Below are positions 1 through 8,773 of a DNA stretch of 51,659 nucleotides, in pieces. The translations under genes were made by a program, and so were the position numbers. Each line of letters opens with the position of its first letter. Positions within the stretch are counted from its first letter, which is position 1. The notes below the pieces were generated by a model. It searched no databases and was not told where the DNA came from. It saw nothing but the letters and a program-made list of their open reading frames with translations. This DNA is from Peptococcaceae bacterium (GTDB lineage Bacteria > Bacillota > Desulfitobacteriia > Desulfitobacteriales > Syntrophobotulaceae), in assembly GCA_012839895.1 (NCBI GenBank), contig DUML01000022.1, positions 1 to 51,659 on the forward strand, written 5' to 3'.

Positions 1-24
1 AAATTTCGGTTAGTATTAGAGTAG

Positions 25-92
25 ACCATCGGTAAACACTCCTTCTTGGTTTGCTCTTCACTTACCAATTTCGGAGTTACCGATGGTTTTTC
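25..92 (+). terminator. Possible intrinsic terminator at the window edge
   Basis: Perfect 11-bp inverted arms (ACCATCGGTAA at 25-35, its complement at 77-87) enclose a loop with a second small hairpin (TTGGT at 46-50, ACCAA at 64-68). The outer arms extend by CTCC/GGAG past a three-base bulge. TTTTTCC follows on the plus strand only, so it would terminate plus-strand transcription from a gene left of the window, converging on rsmG. The 41-base loop is long for a terminator, so another structured RNA is possible. Confidence 0.45.
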
Positions 93-133
93 CTTTTACT
101 TTTGCGAACTTAATTGTACTTCATCCAAAAAAT

Positions 134-892
134 TTATAGCGGATTTTTCTTAGGTTTACCCGCCGGACGGGGATACTTGGCAGGAGTAAGGCCCAACTTT
201 TGAATAATTATCATTGAACGGTAATCGGCACCTTGACCTAAAGTGTATTTTTCAAGTTGTTCTTCACGGCAATTTAAAATATCCATAGCCTTTGCCGCAG
301 CCTGTAACTCTTTTTCTGGTTCCATTCCTTTCGCCGCCAAAAGACGGCCGCCAACTTTTAGTAAAGGTATTGCGTACTCCAGCAAAACAGGTAGCTCAGC
401 TACAGCCCGGGCAGTAATAACATCAAACTTTTCGCGAAATTTTGGGTCCTTGCCGATATCTTCAGCACGGGCATGTAAAACTCTTATACCGGTTAATTTT
501 AAGGTTTCAATCACTTCCGTTAAGAAATTAATTCTCTTAGCCAAAGCGTCAATTAAAACAACCTCAAGCTCAGGTTTGACAATTTTAAGAGGTATCCCCG
601 GAAACCCCGCTCCTGTCCCCAAATCTCCCAGGTAAATACTCTGTTCTTGGTAATGCTCTTGCAACTTTTTTACAAACACTAAAGAATCTAAAAAATGTTT
701 AACCCTTATTTCTTCCGGATTGGTAATCGCAGTAAGGTTAATGCGCTCATTCCAATCTAAGATTAATTTAGTATAGACTGAAAACTGCTCCAGTTGATTG
801 GGGCTAAGCTTTATTTTAAGTTCTTCTAAAGCCTGCAGGCTTAGCATTTCCATCTGTAAATTTAATTCTGGCTCGAGATTATGTTCCTCCAT
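134..892 (-). CDS. rsmG: 16S rRNA (guanine-N7) methyltransferase RsmG (GidB)
   Basis: RsmG methylates N7 of a guanine in the 530 loop of 16S rRNA using S-adenosylmethionine. The 252-residue protein carries the family's SAM-binding signature GTGAGFPGIPLK near residues 93-104 and the N-terminal motif WNERINLT that precedes it. Length is slightly above the usual 210-240 because of about 15 extra residues at each end; an internal start is possible. The ATG at 892 lies inside the end of mnmG (14-base overlap), so the two are probably translationally coupled. It is last in the mnmE-mnmG-rsmG group, the usual order near Firmicutes origins. The lysine-rich tail (PAGKPKKNPL) looks like an ordinary basic extension. 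Confidence 0.96.
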   Translation of the reverse strand: MEEHNLEPELNLQMEMLSLQALEELKIKLSPNQLEQFSVYTKLILDWNERINLTAITNPEEIRVKHFLDSLVFVKKLQEHYQEQSIYLGDLGTGAGFPGIPLKIVKPELEVVLIDALAKRINFLTEVIETLKLTGIRVLHARAEDIGKDPKFREKFDVITARAVAELPVLLEYAIPLLKVGGRLLAAKGMEPEKELQAAAKAMDILNCREEQLEKYTLGQGADYRSMIIIQKLGLTPAKYPRPAGKPKKNPL

Positions 893-2792
893 CTATGGAA
901 TTCCTCCGTCTTTGCTCCAAATAAACGAGAAGTACGGAAATATCCGTTGGATTTACACCATTAATACGTGAAGCCTGGCCTATATTCCGGGGCTGTACTT
1001 CTGTCAGGCGCTCTTTGGCTTCGTTGGATAATCCCCTTATAGTATGGTAATCAATATCCGGGGGCAAGAGCTTTTCTTCCATATTAATAAAGCGCTTAAC
1101 TTCTTCCTCTTGTTTAGCAATGTAGCCGCTATATTTCAATTTCACAACAGCCTCTTCTAAAATATCGTAGTCATAATTAGCCATTTCAGGTAAAAGCTCA
1201 AGAATGTTTTCTATTGTAATTTCAGGTCTTTTGATTAATTCCTCGGCTTTTGCCCCACTCTTTAAAGGCGAGGACCCAATTTTTATAAGCAGTTCCTGGA
1301 TACTGTAATTAGTTGGCGAATAGGTAGTAGTATTCCAAATATTGCTAATTTCTTCCAGTTGTCTGACTTTGGTTTGAAACTGCTGCCAGCGAAAATCATC
1401 TACTAGACCAAGCTGGTAACCTTTTTCCGTTAAGCGCAGATCCGCATTACTTTGCCTTAACAACAAGCGGTATTCAGCTCTCGAAGTCAGCAAGCGGTAA
1501 GGTTCTTTTAAATCTTTATTAACCAAATCATCAATTAAGACTCCGATGTAACCATCGGAACGTTTCACTATAAAAGGCTCTTTCTCTTTAACCTTTAAAG
1601 CCGCGTTTATTCCGGCAATTAGTCCCTGTCCGGCTGCTTCTTCGTAGCCGGAAGTGCCGTTTAATTGCCCTGCCGTAAAGAGCCCCGGCCAGCTGCGGAC
1701 TTCCAAGTTCAAAGCCAGTTGATACGGCTTAACATAATCATACTCAATAGCATAGCCCGGCCGTAGAATTTTTACCTGCTCCAACCCCGGTACACTCCGG
1801 AAGATTTTAATTTGGATTTCTTCCGGCAAGCTTGTGGAAAGACCGGCTACATAAAGCTCCTCACTGTTATGTCCTTCCGGCTCCAAAAATATCTGATGGG
1901 CTTCTCTTTGGGCAAAACGAACTACCTTATCTTCAATGGAAGGACAATAACGAGTTCCAATACCTTCTACAACACCGGTAAAAAGAGGCGCGCGATGGAG
2001 GTTTTCCCGAATAATGGCATGGGTTTCCGGCGTTGTATAACCTAACCAACAAGGCCATTGTTTTTCCGGGTCACGTCCCCAAAACATACTCTCCGTAGGT
2101 AAAAAAGAAAACCTGCGGGGAATAGAGTCACCCGGTTGGATAACAAATTTGCTAAAATCCACAGAACTTTTGAGAATTCTGGGAGGTGTACCGGTTTTAA
2201 AACGACCTAATTCTATTCCCATTTCTTTTAAAAAGTTAGAAAGGGCAGTTGATGGAATATCTCCACCAGGACCTCCTTGATAAACGGCTTCACCGATTAT
2301 TATTCTGCTGTTTAAATAGGTGCCACTGGTTAGAACTACGCTTTCAGCTTCAAAACGAGCCCCTGTACGGGTGATGACCCCCTTAACTTGGTTGTTTATT
2401 AAGTAAAGCTTTTCCACCAGAGCTTGAATTAAAGTCAGTCGCGGCTGCTCAAAGAGCACTTTAAGCATTTGTTGATGGTAAGCTTTTTTATCGGACTGCA
2501 CTCTTAGAGCTTGCACAGCCGGGCCTTTTCCTGTATTTAACATCCTAGCCTGCAAGGATGTTTTATCGGCGACAATCCCCATTTGTCCGCCGAGAGCATC
2601 TATTTCTTTAACAAGATGCCCTTTGGCCGGACCTCCTACAGAAGGGTTACAAGGCATACTCGCAACCTTATCCAAATTAATAGTAACAAGCAACGTTTCA
2701 CAACCTAAACGTGCTGCGGCAAGAGCGGCTTCACAGCCCGCATGGCCGGCTCCGACTACAATTACATCATATTTACCTGCGAAATATTCCAT
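879..2792 (-). CDS. mnmG: tRNA uridine-34 carboxymethylaminomethyl modification enzyme MnmG (GidA)
   Basis: MnmG is the FAD-dependent partner of MnmE. Together they add a carboxymethylaminomethyl or aminomethyl group to C5 of wobble uridine in certain tRNAs. The 637-residue length is typical. The N-terminal dinucleotide-binding motif GAGHAGCEAALAAARLG is at about residues 15-31, followed by the conserved MPCNPSVGGPAKGHLVKEID region and a later FTAGQLNGTSGYEEAA motif. The C-terminal helical domain ends with EAKERLTEVQPRNIGQASRI, also conserved. The gene starts 5 bases after the mnmE stop and overlaps rsmG, so the three form one transcription unit. Confidence 0.98.
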   Translation of the reverse strand: MEYFAGKYDVIVVGAGHAGCEAALAAARLGCETLLVTINLDKVASMPCNPSVGGPAKGHLVKEIDALGGQMGIVADKTSLQARMLNTGKGPAVQALRVQSDKKAYHQQMLKVLFEQPRLTLIQALVEKLYLINNQVKGVITRTGARFEAESVVLTSGTYLNSRIIIGEAVYQGGPGGDIPSTALSNFLKEMGIELGRFKTGTPPRILKSSVDFSKFVIQPGDSIPRRFSFLPTESMFWGRDPEKQWPCWLGYTTPETHAIIRENLHRAPLFTGVVEGIGTRYCPSIEDKVVRFAQREAHQIFLEPEGHNSEELYVAGLSTSLPEEIQIKIFRSVPGLEQVKILRPGYAIEYDYVKPYQLALNLEVRSWPGLFTAGQLNGTSGYEEAAGQGLIAGINAALKVKEKEPFIVKRSDGYIGVLIDDLVNKDLKEPYRLLTSRAEYRLLLRQSNADLRLTEKGYQLGLVDDFRWQQFQTKVRQLEEISNIWNTTTYSPTNYSIQELLIKIGSSPLKSGAKAEELIKRPEITIENILELLPEMANYDYDILEEAVVKLKYSGYIAKQEEEVKRFINMEEKLLPPDIDYHTIRGLSNEAKERLTEVQPRNIGQASRINGVNPTDISVLLVYLEQRRRNSIDGGT

Positions 2793-2797
2793 TTAGC

Positions 2798-4189
2798 CTA
2801 CTTCCCTATACAAAATCTAGAAAAAATAGTTTCTAATAAATCCTCTTGGACATTATGCCCCGTTATTGAAGAAACTTCTTCCAAAGCTGAACGAACATCA
2901 ATGGAAACCAAATCAAAGGGGACATTAGCATAAACAGCCTCGATTGCTTTTTCCAAAGAATGAATACTATTTTCTAAAGCCTGGATCTGGCGGATATTGG
3001 AGAGAAAAGGCTCCGTGGTCAAGGCTAATTTGCCTTCAAAGACACGGCGCAATATTTCATCTTCCAATTCGGTAAAACCAATATGATTTTTTACCGAGAA
3101 AGGTAAAGCAAAAACTCCATCCGGCAATAAAGCCGGATCCAAATGAAAATCAGGTTGTAAATCTATTTTATTTATTAGAACTATTGTTTTATCAGCATAT
3201 TCTTCCAAGATATTTCTTTCTTCTTTGGATAATCTCTTAACTTGCAATTCGGGAGCTTCCAGTAATAAGAGTATTATATCTGCCATATTTAAGGCTTTCC
3301 AAGCCCTTTCAATCCCAATCATTTCAACGGGATCTTCACTTTCCCTGATCCCGGCTGTATCAATTAAATGCAGAAGGATCTCTCCAACTTTAACATATTC
3401 ATGAATTTCATCTCTTGTTGTTCCGGGAATATCTGTAACAATCGCTCTTTCTTCTTTCAAAAAAGCGTTAAGCAAACTGGATTTACCGACATTAGGCCGG
3501 CCGGCAATCACTGTAGCCAAGCCTTCCCGAATTATTTTACCCGTTTTACTCCCTTTAAAAATTTCTATGGCTTTTCCTTTCACTTTTATTAGTTTTTCAT
3601 AGAGCTCAGATAAAGCCAAATCATCTATTTCGTCCTCCGGGAAATCCACCGTTGCTTCAATATAAGCCAATACATCTAAAATGTCCTGCCGGACTTCTTC
3701 AATTCGGGAAGAAAGTCCCCCTTCTAATTGCCTTACAGCTAAATTGGCGGAAAGTTCGGTACGAGCTTCTATTAAATCCACAATAGCTTCAGCTTGTACT
3801 AAATCCATCTTACCATTTAAAAATGCCCTTTTGCTAAACTCTCCGGCTTCTGCCAAACGGGCGCCTTGATGCAGGCAAGCTTCGATAATCCTGCGTACCG
3901 GGATCATTCCTCCATGACAATTAATTTCATAAACATCTTCGCCTGTATAAGAATAAGGCGCCTTCATCCTGCTTATTAAAACTTGGTCTATTTTCATATT
4001 TCCATCATAAAACCAACCAAGATGCAAAGTATAATTAGATCCTGACAACCACTTTTCTTTATTTTTAGGCTGGAAACAAGCTTTAACTATTTCACCTGCC
4101 TGTTTGCCGCTCAAGCGGATAATATGGATAGCTCCTTCACCAGGGGGAGTGGCTAAAGCCACTATAGTATCCATAGTCTCATCATTCAT
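2798..4189 (-). CDS. mnmE: tRNA modification GTPase MnmE (TrmE)
   Basis: MnmE is the GTPase half of the MnmE-MnmG wobble-uridine modification complex. The N-terminal tetrahydrofolate-binding domain is followed by an inserted G domain: G1 GRPNVGKSS near residue 220, G3 DTAG, and G4 NKID. The protein ends in FCIGK, the C-terminal C(I/L)GK motif whose cysteine is required for activity. The open frame extends to 4216. I chose the ATG at 4189 because GGAG at 4200-4203 lies 10 bases upstream of it, inside the longer frame, and because the family begins near MNDETMDTIVALATPPGEG. This gives 463 residues. A separate promoter sits at 4239-4266. Confidence 0.96.
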   Translation of the reverse strand: MNDETMDTIVALATPPGEGAIHIIRLSGKQAGEIVKACFQPKNKEKWLSGSNYTLHLGWFYDGNMKIDQVLISRMKAPYSYTGEDVYEINCHGGMIPVRRIIEACLHQGARLAEAGEFSKRAFLNGKMDLVQAEAIVDLIEARTELSANLAVRQLEGGLSSRIEEVRQDILDVLAYIEATVDFPEDEIDDLALSELYEKLIKVKGKAIEIFKGSKTGKIIREGLATVIAGRPNVGKSSLLNAFLKEERAIVTDIPGTTRDEIHEYVKVGEILLHLIDTAGIRESEDPVEMIGIERAWKALNMADIILLLLEAPELQVKRLSKEERNILEEYADKTIVLINKIDLQPDFHLDPALLPDGVFALPFSVKNHIGFTELEDEILRRVFEGKLALTTEPFLSNIRQIQALENSIHSLEKAIEAVYANVPFDLVSIDVRSALEEVSSITGHNVQEDLLETIFSRFCIGK

Positions 4190-4238
4190 TATTATTTCAC
4201 TCCAAGATAACAACACTCAAAAATCTTCTCATTTTTAT

Positions 4239-4266
4239 AGTATACTAAAGATTAATTTTTAAGCAA
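4239..4266 (-). promoter_or_regulatory. Promoter for mnmE-mnmG-rsmG
   Basis: On the minus strand TTGCTT (4261-4266) and TATACT (4239-4244) are separated by 16 bases, a fair sigma-A promoter about 50 bases before the mnmE start. It lies just past the jag terminator, so the modification genes are probably transcribed independently of the rpmH-jag operon. Confidence 0.6.
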
Positions 4267-4290
4267 AATTTTTCTTTAGGTCTAAATAGA

Positions 4291-4317
4291 AGAAAAACTT
4301 GACCTAAGGCCAAGTTT
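4291..4317 (-). terminator. Intrinsic terminator after jag
   Basis: On the minus strand AAACTTG (from 4317) pairs with CAAGTTT (ending at 4295), with two inner G-C pairs and a G-U wobble around a TTA loop. It is followed by TTCTTC. It lies 9 bases after the jag stop and ends the rpmH-rnpA-yidD-yidC-jag operon. Confidence 0.65.
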
Positions 4318-4325
4318 CTTTATAT

Positions 4326-4958
4326 TTAAGAAGCATTGCGTTTTGGAGAAATAACTACTCTTCGGTGGGGTTCTTCACCTTCACTGAAGGTTGTAATTCG
4401 CCATTCATGTTGTAAGGCTGTATGAATTATGCGTCTTTCCTGAGGGCTCATTGGCTCCAATACTATGCGGTGCCCAGTTTTTTTAACTTTTTCAGCCAAT
4501 CTTTTAGCCAACTTGATTAATGTTTCTTCACGTCTTTTCCTGTATCCTTCCACATCTATTATAATGCGGCTGCGGTCTGACAATTTTTTGGCTACGGCCA
4601 AATTAGTCAAAAATTGAATAGCTTCCAGTGTATCACCGCGACGACCAATAAGTATTCCCAAATCCGAACCGGTAATATTAATAATGATTTGATCCTCACG
4701 CCGAAAAACTTCAAAATCAGCAGTTATTTTCATAGCTTCAGTAAGTTTTTTCAAGAAATTACAAGCCAACACACCGGGATCATCCTCATAGCTAACTCTT
4801 ACTTTTGCCAACTTAGTACCAAACAAACCAAACAAACCCTTTTTTCCCGGCTCTTCTAATACTTCTATACATACTTGATTTCTTTTGGCGCCAAGTTCCA
4901 CCAGGCAGGCTTCTATAGCTTCTTCTATAGTCCTAGCGGTTTTTTCAGCTACCTTCAT
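4326..4958 (-). CDS. jag: RNA-binding protein Jag/KhpB (Jag-N, KH and R3H domains)
   Basis: Jag (KhpB) is an RNA-binding protein whose gene follows yidC in most Firmicutes. With KhpA it affects cell division and envelope synthesis. The 210-residue protein has the Jag-N domain (residues 1-52, with the GKKGLFGLFG motif), a KH domain around residues 75-150 containing GILIGRRGDTLEAIQFL, and a C-terminal R3H domain with RRIIHTALQHEWRITTFSEG and HRRVVISPKR. It starts 21 bases after yidC and is the last gene before a terminator. Confidence 0.95.
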   Translation of the reverse strand: MKVAEKTARTIEEAIEACLVELGAKRNQVCIEVLEEPGKKGLFGLFGTKLAKVRVSYEDDPGVLACNFLKKLTEAMKITADFEVFRREDQIIINITGSDLGILIGRRGDTLEAIQFLTNLAVAKKLSDRSRIIIDVEGYRKRREETLIKLAKRLAEKVKKTGHRIVLEPMSPQERRIIHTALQHEWRITTFSEGEEPHRRVVISPKRNAS

Positions 4959-4979
4959 TGGTTACCCCTCCAGCGAAAA

Positions 4980-5945
4980 TTATTTACCCTTTTTTAATTC
5001 CGCTCTGCTGACTTTTTTTCTCGCTACAATTTTTCTACCTTTTACCTGGTGCTCAATTTTTTTGTTTTTCTCGTCAGCAGTTGACTTTGATTTATTTTCT
5101 TTGGACTTTTTTGTTTTCTCTTCTTTTACTTTTGTTTTTTCTTCTTTATCTTTAGCTTTAGCTTTAGTATCTTTAGCGCTTTTTTCTTTCTCGCCCTTTT
5201 GGGCTTTGGCTGCAGCGGGTTTTATATCAGCTTCAGCAGCCTTGGCACCGGCCATCTCCGCAGCTATCTTTTTATTAATATAAATTGTTTGGAAGATAGA
5301 GACGATATTCATTGTTAAAATATATATCCCTAAGCCGGATGGAAGGCTGGCAACAATATAGGCTAGGAAAAACGGCATAAATAAAAGCATCATTTTTTGC
5401 GTTTTCTCTGCCGAAGAAGGAACAGATCCGGTTTTAGGGGAAGTTGCCATTGATACTTTTGACATTAAATAAGTGGTAACACCGGCTAAAATAGGCAATA
5501 GCAAATGGTAATCTAACGCGAAACCGTAAGTTTGAGTAATATTAAAGCCTAAAAATTGAACCGAAGGCTCGTTCCCTTGTAATCCTAGTGTTTTGGGCAT
5601 CTCGTATAAAGTTCGGTAAAAAGCCCATAGAATGGGGAGTTGGACTAAAATAGGCAAACATCCGGCATAAGGGTTTACTTTCTCTTTGCTGTAGAGCTCC
5701 ATAATCTTCTGGTTAAGTTTGGCTTTATCATGTCCATATTTCCTCTGCAATTCTTGCATTTTAGGTTGTAGGGCGGTCATTTTCCGCATGGAAGTCATTT
5801 GCTTCCATGTTAAGGGATAAGTTAAAATTTTGATTAAAATTGTAAAGATAATAATAGCCACACCATAGTACGGCAAACCGATCATTGAAGAAAGATTAAA
5901 TAACCAGACTAAAAAAGTAGTCATCCCTTGAACGACTGTACTCAC
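4980..5945 (-). CDS. yidC: Membrane protein insertase YidC/SpoIIIJ
   Basis: YidC inserts membrane proteins alone or with SecYEG. This is the short Gram-positive form without the large periplasmic domain. Residues 1-230 contain about five membrane segments. The conserved cytoplasmic loop starts TYPLTWKQMTSMRKMTALQP, then comes the motif NPYAGCLPILVQLPILWAFYR. No signal peptide with a lipobox cysteine is evident. The last 85 residues are an extremely lysine-rich tail, typical of YidC proteins that contact the ribosome. The residue matching the functional arginine of SpoIIIJ transmembrane helix 1 appears to be Lys39 (TILIKILTYPL). It lies 11 bases after yidD. Confidence 0.96.
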   Translation of the reverse strand: MSTVVQGMTTFLVWLFNLSSMIGLPYYGVAIIIFTILIKILTYPLTWKQMTSMRKMTALQPKMQELQRKYGHDKAKLNQKIMELYSKEKVNPYAGCLPILVQLPILWAFYRTLYEMPKTLGLQGNEPSVQFLGFNITQTYGFALDYHLLLPILAGVTTYLMSKVSMATSPKTGSVPSSAEKTQKMMLLFMPFFLAYIVASLPSGLGIYILTMNIVSIFQTIYINKKIAAEMAGAKAAEADIKPAAAKAQKGEKEKSAKDTKAKAKDKEEKTKVKEEKTKKSKENKSKSTADEKNKKIEHQVKGRKIVARKKVSRAELKKGK

Positions 5946-5956
5946 AAAAACCCTCC

Positions 5957-6187
5957 TTAAACAGGATCATACCCTCCGGGATGAAAAGGATTGCACTTTA
6001 AAATCCTGATAATGGCTTTCCCTGTCCCTTGCAGTATTCCATATTTTTTTATCGCTTGTAAAGCATATTCCGAACAAGTTGGATAAAACCGGCAAGTGCG
6101 CGGCTTAAGAGGTGAAATAAACTTTTGGTAAAAACGAATTAGCCCTATAAGTAATTTTTCCAAAAAATTAGCTATTCTTTCCACCAT
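5957..6187 (-). CDS. yidD: Membrane protein insertion efficiency factor YidD
   Basis: YidD is a small amphipathic protein that assists YidC-dependent insertion and is usually encoded between rnpA and yidC. The 76-residue product holds the family core: [12 protein letters not shown], then [17 protein letters not shown] with its cysteines, and the C-terminal [11 protein letters not shown]. The frame is open to 6268, but I chose the ATG at 6187. AGGA at 6192-6195 precedes it with normal spacing, and the protein then starts at the usual place ([15 protein letters not shown]). It overlaps the end of rnpA by 20 bases. Confidence 0.93.
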   Translation of the reverse strand: MVERIANFLEKLLIGLIRFYQKFISPLKPRTCRFYPTCSEYALQAIKKYGILQGTGKAIIRILKCNPFHPGGYDPV

Positions 6188-6512
6188 AAATTCCTGCTTT
6201 TCTCCAAATATAAAGCACGGATTTTTCCACCTCACGAAATGTAGCTCCAATAATAAATCTCCGCGCAAGCAAAATCATCTGGCAATCAACAATTAACCCG
6301 TCTTGATTTAAACGTATAACTTCCCGTAATAACCTTTTGGCCCGATTACGTTGTACGGCATTGCCAATTCTTTTGGAAACAACTATTCCAAATTTAACAG
6401 GCAAACCTTGAAAAATATAGATGACAACATGCTTCGAAGAGTAACTTTTTCCCTTGGCAAAAACAGTCTGAAATTCGGCCTTTTTTCGCATTCTATACTT
6501 TTTTTTAAGCAT
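6168..6512 (-). CDS. rnpA: Ribonuclease P protein component
   Basis: RnpA is the protein subunit of RNase P, which with the M1 RNA trims the 5' leader of pre-tRNA. The product is 114 residues, as usual. It has the N-terminal [17 protein letters not shown] region and the RNR motif [20 protein letters not shown] that binds the RNA subunit. It follows rpmH by 65 bases, and its end overlaps yidD. Confidence 0.96.
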   Translation of the reverse strand: MLKKKYRMRKKAEFQTVFAKGKSYSSKHVVIYIFQGLPVKFGIVVSKRIGNAVQRNRAKRLLREVIRLNQDGLIVDCQMILLARRFIIGATFREVEKSVLYIWRKAGIYGGKNS

Positions 6513-6577
6513 AGCGCCCTCCTTAAACTAAGGGCAATTATCATCTTGTATAAAAAAGGCCACAAAAGCATGCGGCC

Positions 6578-6712
6578 CTAAACTGTTAATCTTTTACGAC
6601 CCTTTAAACGACGGCGTTTTAAAACATTTCTGCCTGAATTAGATTTCATTCTGGCTAAAAAGCCATGAACTCTTTTATGACGACGGGTTTTTGGCTGGTA
6701 TGTCCTTTTCAA
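6578..6712 (-). CDS. rpmH: 50S ribosomal protein L34
   Basis: L34 is a 44-residue, highly basic ribosomal protein. Translating the minus strand from 6712 gives a product starting [18 protein letters not shown], then [15 protein letters not shown], and ending GRKRLTV, a full match to the family from first to last residue. The start codon is TTG (6710-6712), supported by a strong AGGGGG ribosome-binding site at 6721-6727. It is first in the leftward operon with rnpA, yidD, yidC and jag, under the consensus promoter at 6773-6802. Confidence 0.97.
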   Translation of the reverse strand: MKRTYQPKTRRHKRVHGFLARMKSNSGRNVLKRRRLKGRKRLTV

Positions 6713-6772
6713 AGCAAACACCCCCTTAATGACCACCATTAGCACAAAAAAAATTATAAAGAGACTAGGGAA

Positions 6773-6802
6773 ATTATACTCTAAGTTTTTTTACTGTGTC
6801 AA
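6773..6802 (-). promoter_or_regulatory. Strong promoter for the rpmH operon
   Basis: A perfect TTGACA (6797-6802) and a perfect TATAAT (6773-6778) on the minus strand are separated by 18 bases and point at rpmH. The consensus hexamers suit high expression of a ribosomal protein. Confidence 0.85.
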
Positions 6803-7153
6803 GGAATTCGCATTTCTTACCATGCTTTCTGTTTAATTTAATTCTTTGATAAGTTCGATATATATGATGTTCGATATATTTATTTAAGTAGAAAAATTAC
6901 GTCTTTACATAAAGTCTGTCTATAAATTTGTTTATAAACTCTGCATAATTTTTGAATTAACTCTTTATAGCCGGTGGACAAACTCATGGCCATTTAAATT
7001 CCTGTTGATAACCATTGGAAAACTTGTTATGATTAGTTTACAGTCGAGGTCAAAATCTGCCTTGTCTAACTTTCTTATTTTTTCCTTAATAATGTACGAT
7101 AATCACACTATAACAAGTGTGTTTTTTGAATTATATATCAGGAGGTTCATAAA
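6803..7153. other. oriC, part 1 (rpmH-dnaA intergenic region)
   Basis: About 350 AT-rich bases with no gene lie between divergent rpmH and dnaA, where Firmicutes origins lie. DnaA-box candidates on the minus strand are the complement of 7003-7011 (TTATCAACA, one mismatch to TTATCCACA) and of 6973-6981 (two mismatches). An 11-bp direct repeat GTTCGATATAT occurs at 6853-6863 and 6869-6879. The dnaA promoter must lie in the last 100 bases. TTGTCT near 7063 with an AT-rich -10 about 18 bases on is only a weak candidate. Confidence 0.75.
7104..7127 (+). terminator. Terminator-like hairpin just upstream of dnaA
   Basis: CACACT (7104-7109) and AGTGTG (7116-7121) form a 6-bp stem with a 6-base loop, followed by six T residues (7122-7127). 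It ends 13 bases before the dnaA ribosome-binding site. It may terminate stray plus-strand transcription from the origin or attenuate dnaA. A protein-binding inverted repeat is the alternative. Confidence 0.45.
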
Positions 7154-8491
7154 ATGTCTCCTAATTCAATCTACTTAAATGCTTTTTGGGAAAACATTCT
7201 AGAAAAGTTAAAAAGTGAACTTCCGAGAGCAAGTTTTGACACTTGGCTTTCTTCAACTAAATTAATTGATTTTTCCAATAACAACCTTACTATTTGCGCT
7301 TGCAATGAATTTGCCAAGAATTGGTTGGTTAATAGATATGCTTCTTTAATCAAAACTACAGTCCAAAACTACTTAAACATTCCAGTTACAATAACATTCG
7401 TAGCCGACGAAGAATCTGGAGACGGAATGCTTTTCCAATTTAACAGTTTAAATTTTGGCACTTTATCCCATTCCCTTAACCCCAAATACACATTTGATAC
7501 CTTCGTTATCGGCAATGGCAATAGATTTGCTCATGCAGCCGCTTTGGCAGTTGCCGAATCCCCGGCAAAGTCATACAATCCTCTATTCATTTATGGAGGC
7601 AGCGGACTGGGTAAAACCCATCTCATGCACGCTATCAGTCATGTTATAACCAAAAAATTTCCCAACCTTAAACTTCTCTATGTCACCGGCGAACAATTTA
7701 CTAATGAATTGATTGATTCCATTCGCTACGAAAAACAAGTGGAATTCCGCAATACCTATCGCAAAATTGATGTCCTCTTGATTGACGATATTCAATTTTT
7801 AGCCGGTAAAGAAGGAACTCAAGAGGAATTTTTCCATACCTTTAATACTCTATATGAAGCCAATAAACAAATAATAATCTCTTCCGACCGGCCGCCCAAA
7901 GAAATACCCACTTTGGAAGAAAGACTTCGCTCCAGGTTCGAATGGGGCCTAACAACAGATATTAATCCTCCTGATTATGAAACACGCATAGCTATATTAA
8001 GGAAAAAAGCTGAACTTGAAAACTTTAGCGTTCCGGATGAAATTAATCATTTTATTGCCAGCCATATTCACTCCAATATTAGAGAATTAGAAGGCGCCCT
8101 AAGTAAAATCACGGCATATTGCATGCTTACCAACCAGCCAATTACCATTAGTTTGGCAGAAGAAATATTAAAAGACATGATTCCACAAAAGAATAATAGG
8201 GTAATAACTATTGAAATGATTCAAAAAGCAGTAGCTGAGCATTACAAAATGCCGGTCCAAGATTTAAAACAAAAAAAGCGGACCAGAGTTATTGCTTTTC
8301 CCAGACAAGTCGCCATGTATTTATGCCGGGAATTAACCGAATTGTCTTTACCTCAAATCGGAGAAAAATTTGGCGGACGTGACCATACAACTGTTATCCA
8401 TGCCTGTGAAAAAATAAATGAACTAAAGAAAAATGACCCGTCTATCGAAAGAAGTATTAATGATATTATTGCCAAAATTAAAGCCCTTTAA
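7154..8491 (+). CDS. dnaA: Chromosomal replication initiator protein DnaA
   Basis: DnaA binds 9-bp boxes at oriC, oligomerises with ATP and opens the duplex. The 445-residue protein shows the four expected domains: an N-terminal interaction domain ([21 protein letters not shown]), a short linker at about residues 90-110, and an AAA+ domain with Walker [10 protein letters not shown] and Walker [10 protein letters not shown]. The C-terminal DNA-binding domain contains [21 protein letters not shown] at 7140-7145 lies 8 bases before the ATG. DnaA boxes flank the gene on both sides. Confidence 0.99.
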   Translation: MSPNSIYLNAFWENILEKLKSELPRASFDTWLSSTKLIDFSNNNLTICACNEFAKNWLVNRYASLIKTTVQNYLNIPVTITFVADEESGDGMLFQFNSLNFGTLSHSLNPKYTFDTFVIGNGNRFAHAAALAVAESPAKSYNPLFIYGGSGLGKTHLMHAISHVITKKFPNLKLLYVTGEQFTNELIDSIRYEKQVEFRNTYRKIDVLLIDDIQFLAGKEGTQEEFFHTFNTLYEANKQIIISSDRPPKEIPTLEERLRSRFEWGLTTDINPPDYETRIAILRKKAELENFSVPDEINHFIASHIHSNIRELEGALSKITAYCMLTNQPITISLAEEILKDMIPQKNNRVITIEMIQKAVAEHYKMPVQDLKQKKRTRVIAFPRQVAMYLCRELTELSLPQIGEKFGGRDHTTVIHACEKINELKKNDPSIERSINDIIAKIKAL

Positions 8492-8773
8492 AACACGGCC
8501 TTAAAAGAAGGCCCTTTTCTCTAACTCTGTGGATAAAATTCAGACCTTTCCACAAGATATCCAACTTTTTATCCCTAGCCTAAAGAACAAGACTTAAGCC
8601 GCTTAAGATATCCTATCCACATTTTTTCAGGCTATACTACTACTATATCTACTAAATTAATATCTTATTAATAACTAAGTGCAAATAGAACTTAAAAATT
8701 AAAGAATTAAGGAAAAAATTTACGAAGGCCAGATCCAACATAATCCCTACATAGGGAATATTAGGAGGTTAAG
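8492..8773. other. oriC, part 2: DnaA boxes and DnaA-trio-like unwinding element
   Basis: The dnaA-dnaN gap carries a perfect DnaA box, TGTGGATAA at 8528-8536. It also has CTTTCCACA at 8546-8554 (two mismatches) and CTATCCACA at 8613-8621 (one mismatch). Twelve bases after the last box, 8635-8655 reads as repeated TAC/TAT/CTA triplets (TACTACTACTATATCTACTA), then AT-only sequence. This order (box, short spacer, trinucleotide array, AT-rich tract) matches the unwinding element described in B. subtilis. The dnaN promoter probably also lies here. Confidence 0.75.

Noticed and set aside
243-635. Plus-strand ORF opposite rsmG
   Set aside because: Antisense shadow of a clear rsmG; serine-rich low-complexity product with no start signal.
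4885-5283. 132-residue plus-strand ORF rich in Phe, Ser and Leu
   Set aside because: It is the complement of the lysine-rich tail of yidC and the start of jag, where A-rich codons become a long hydrophobic frame by default.
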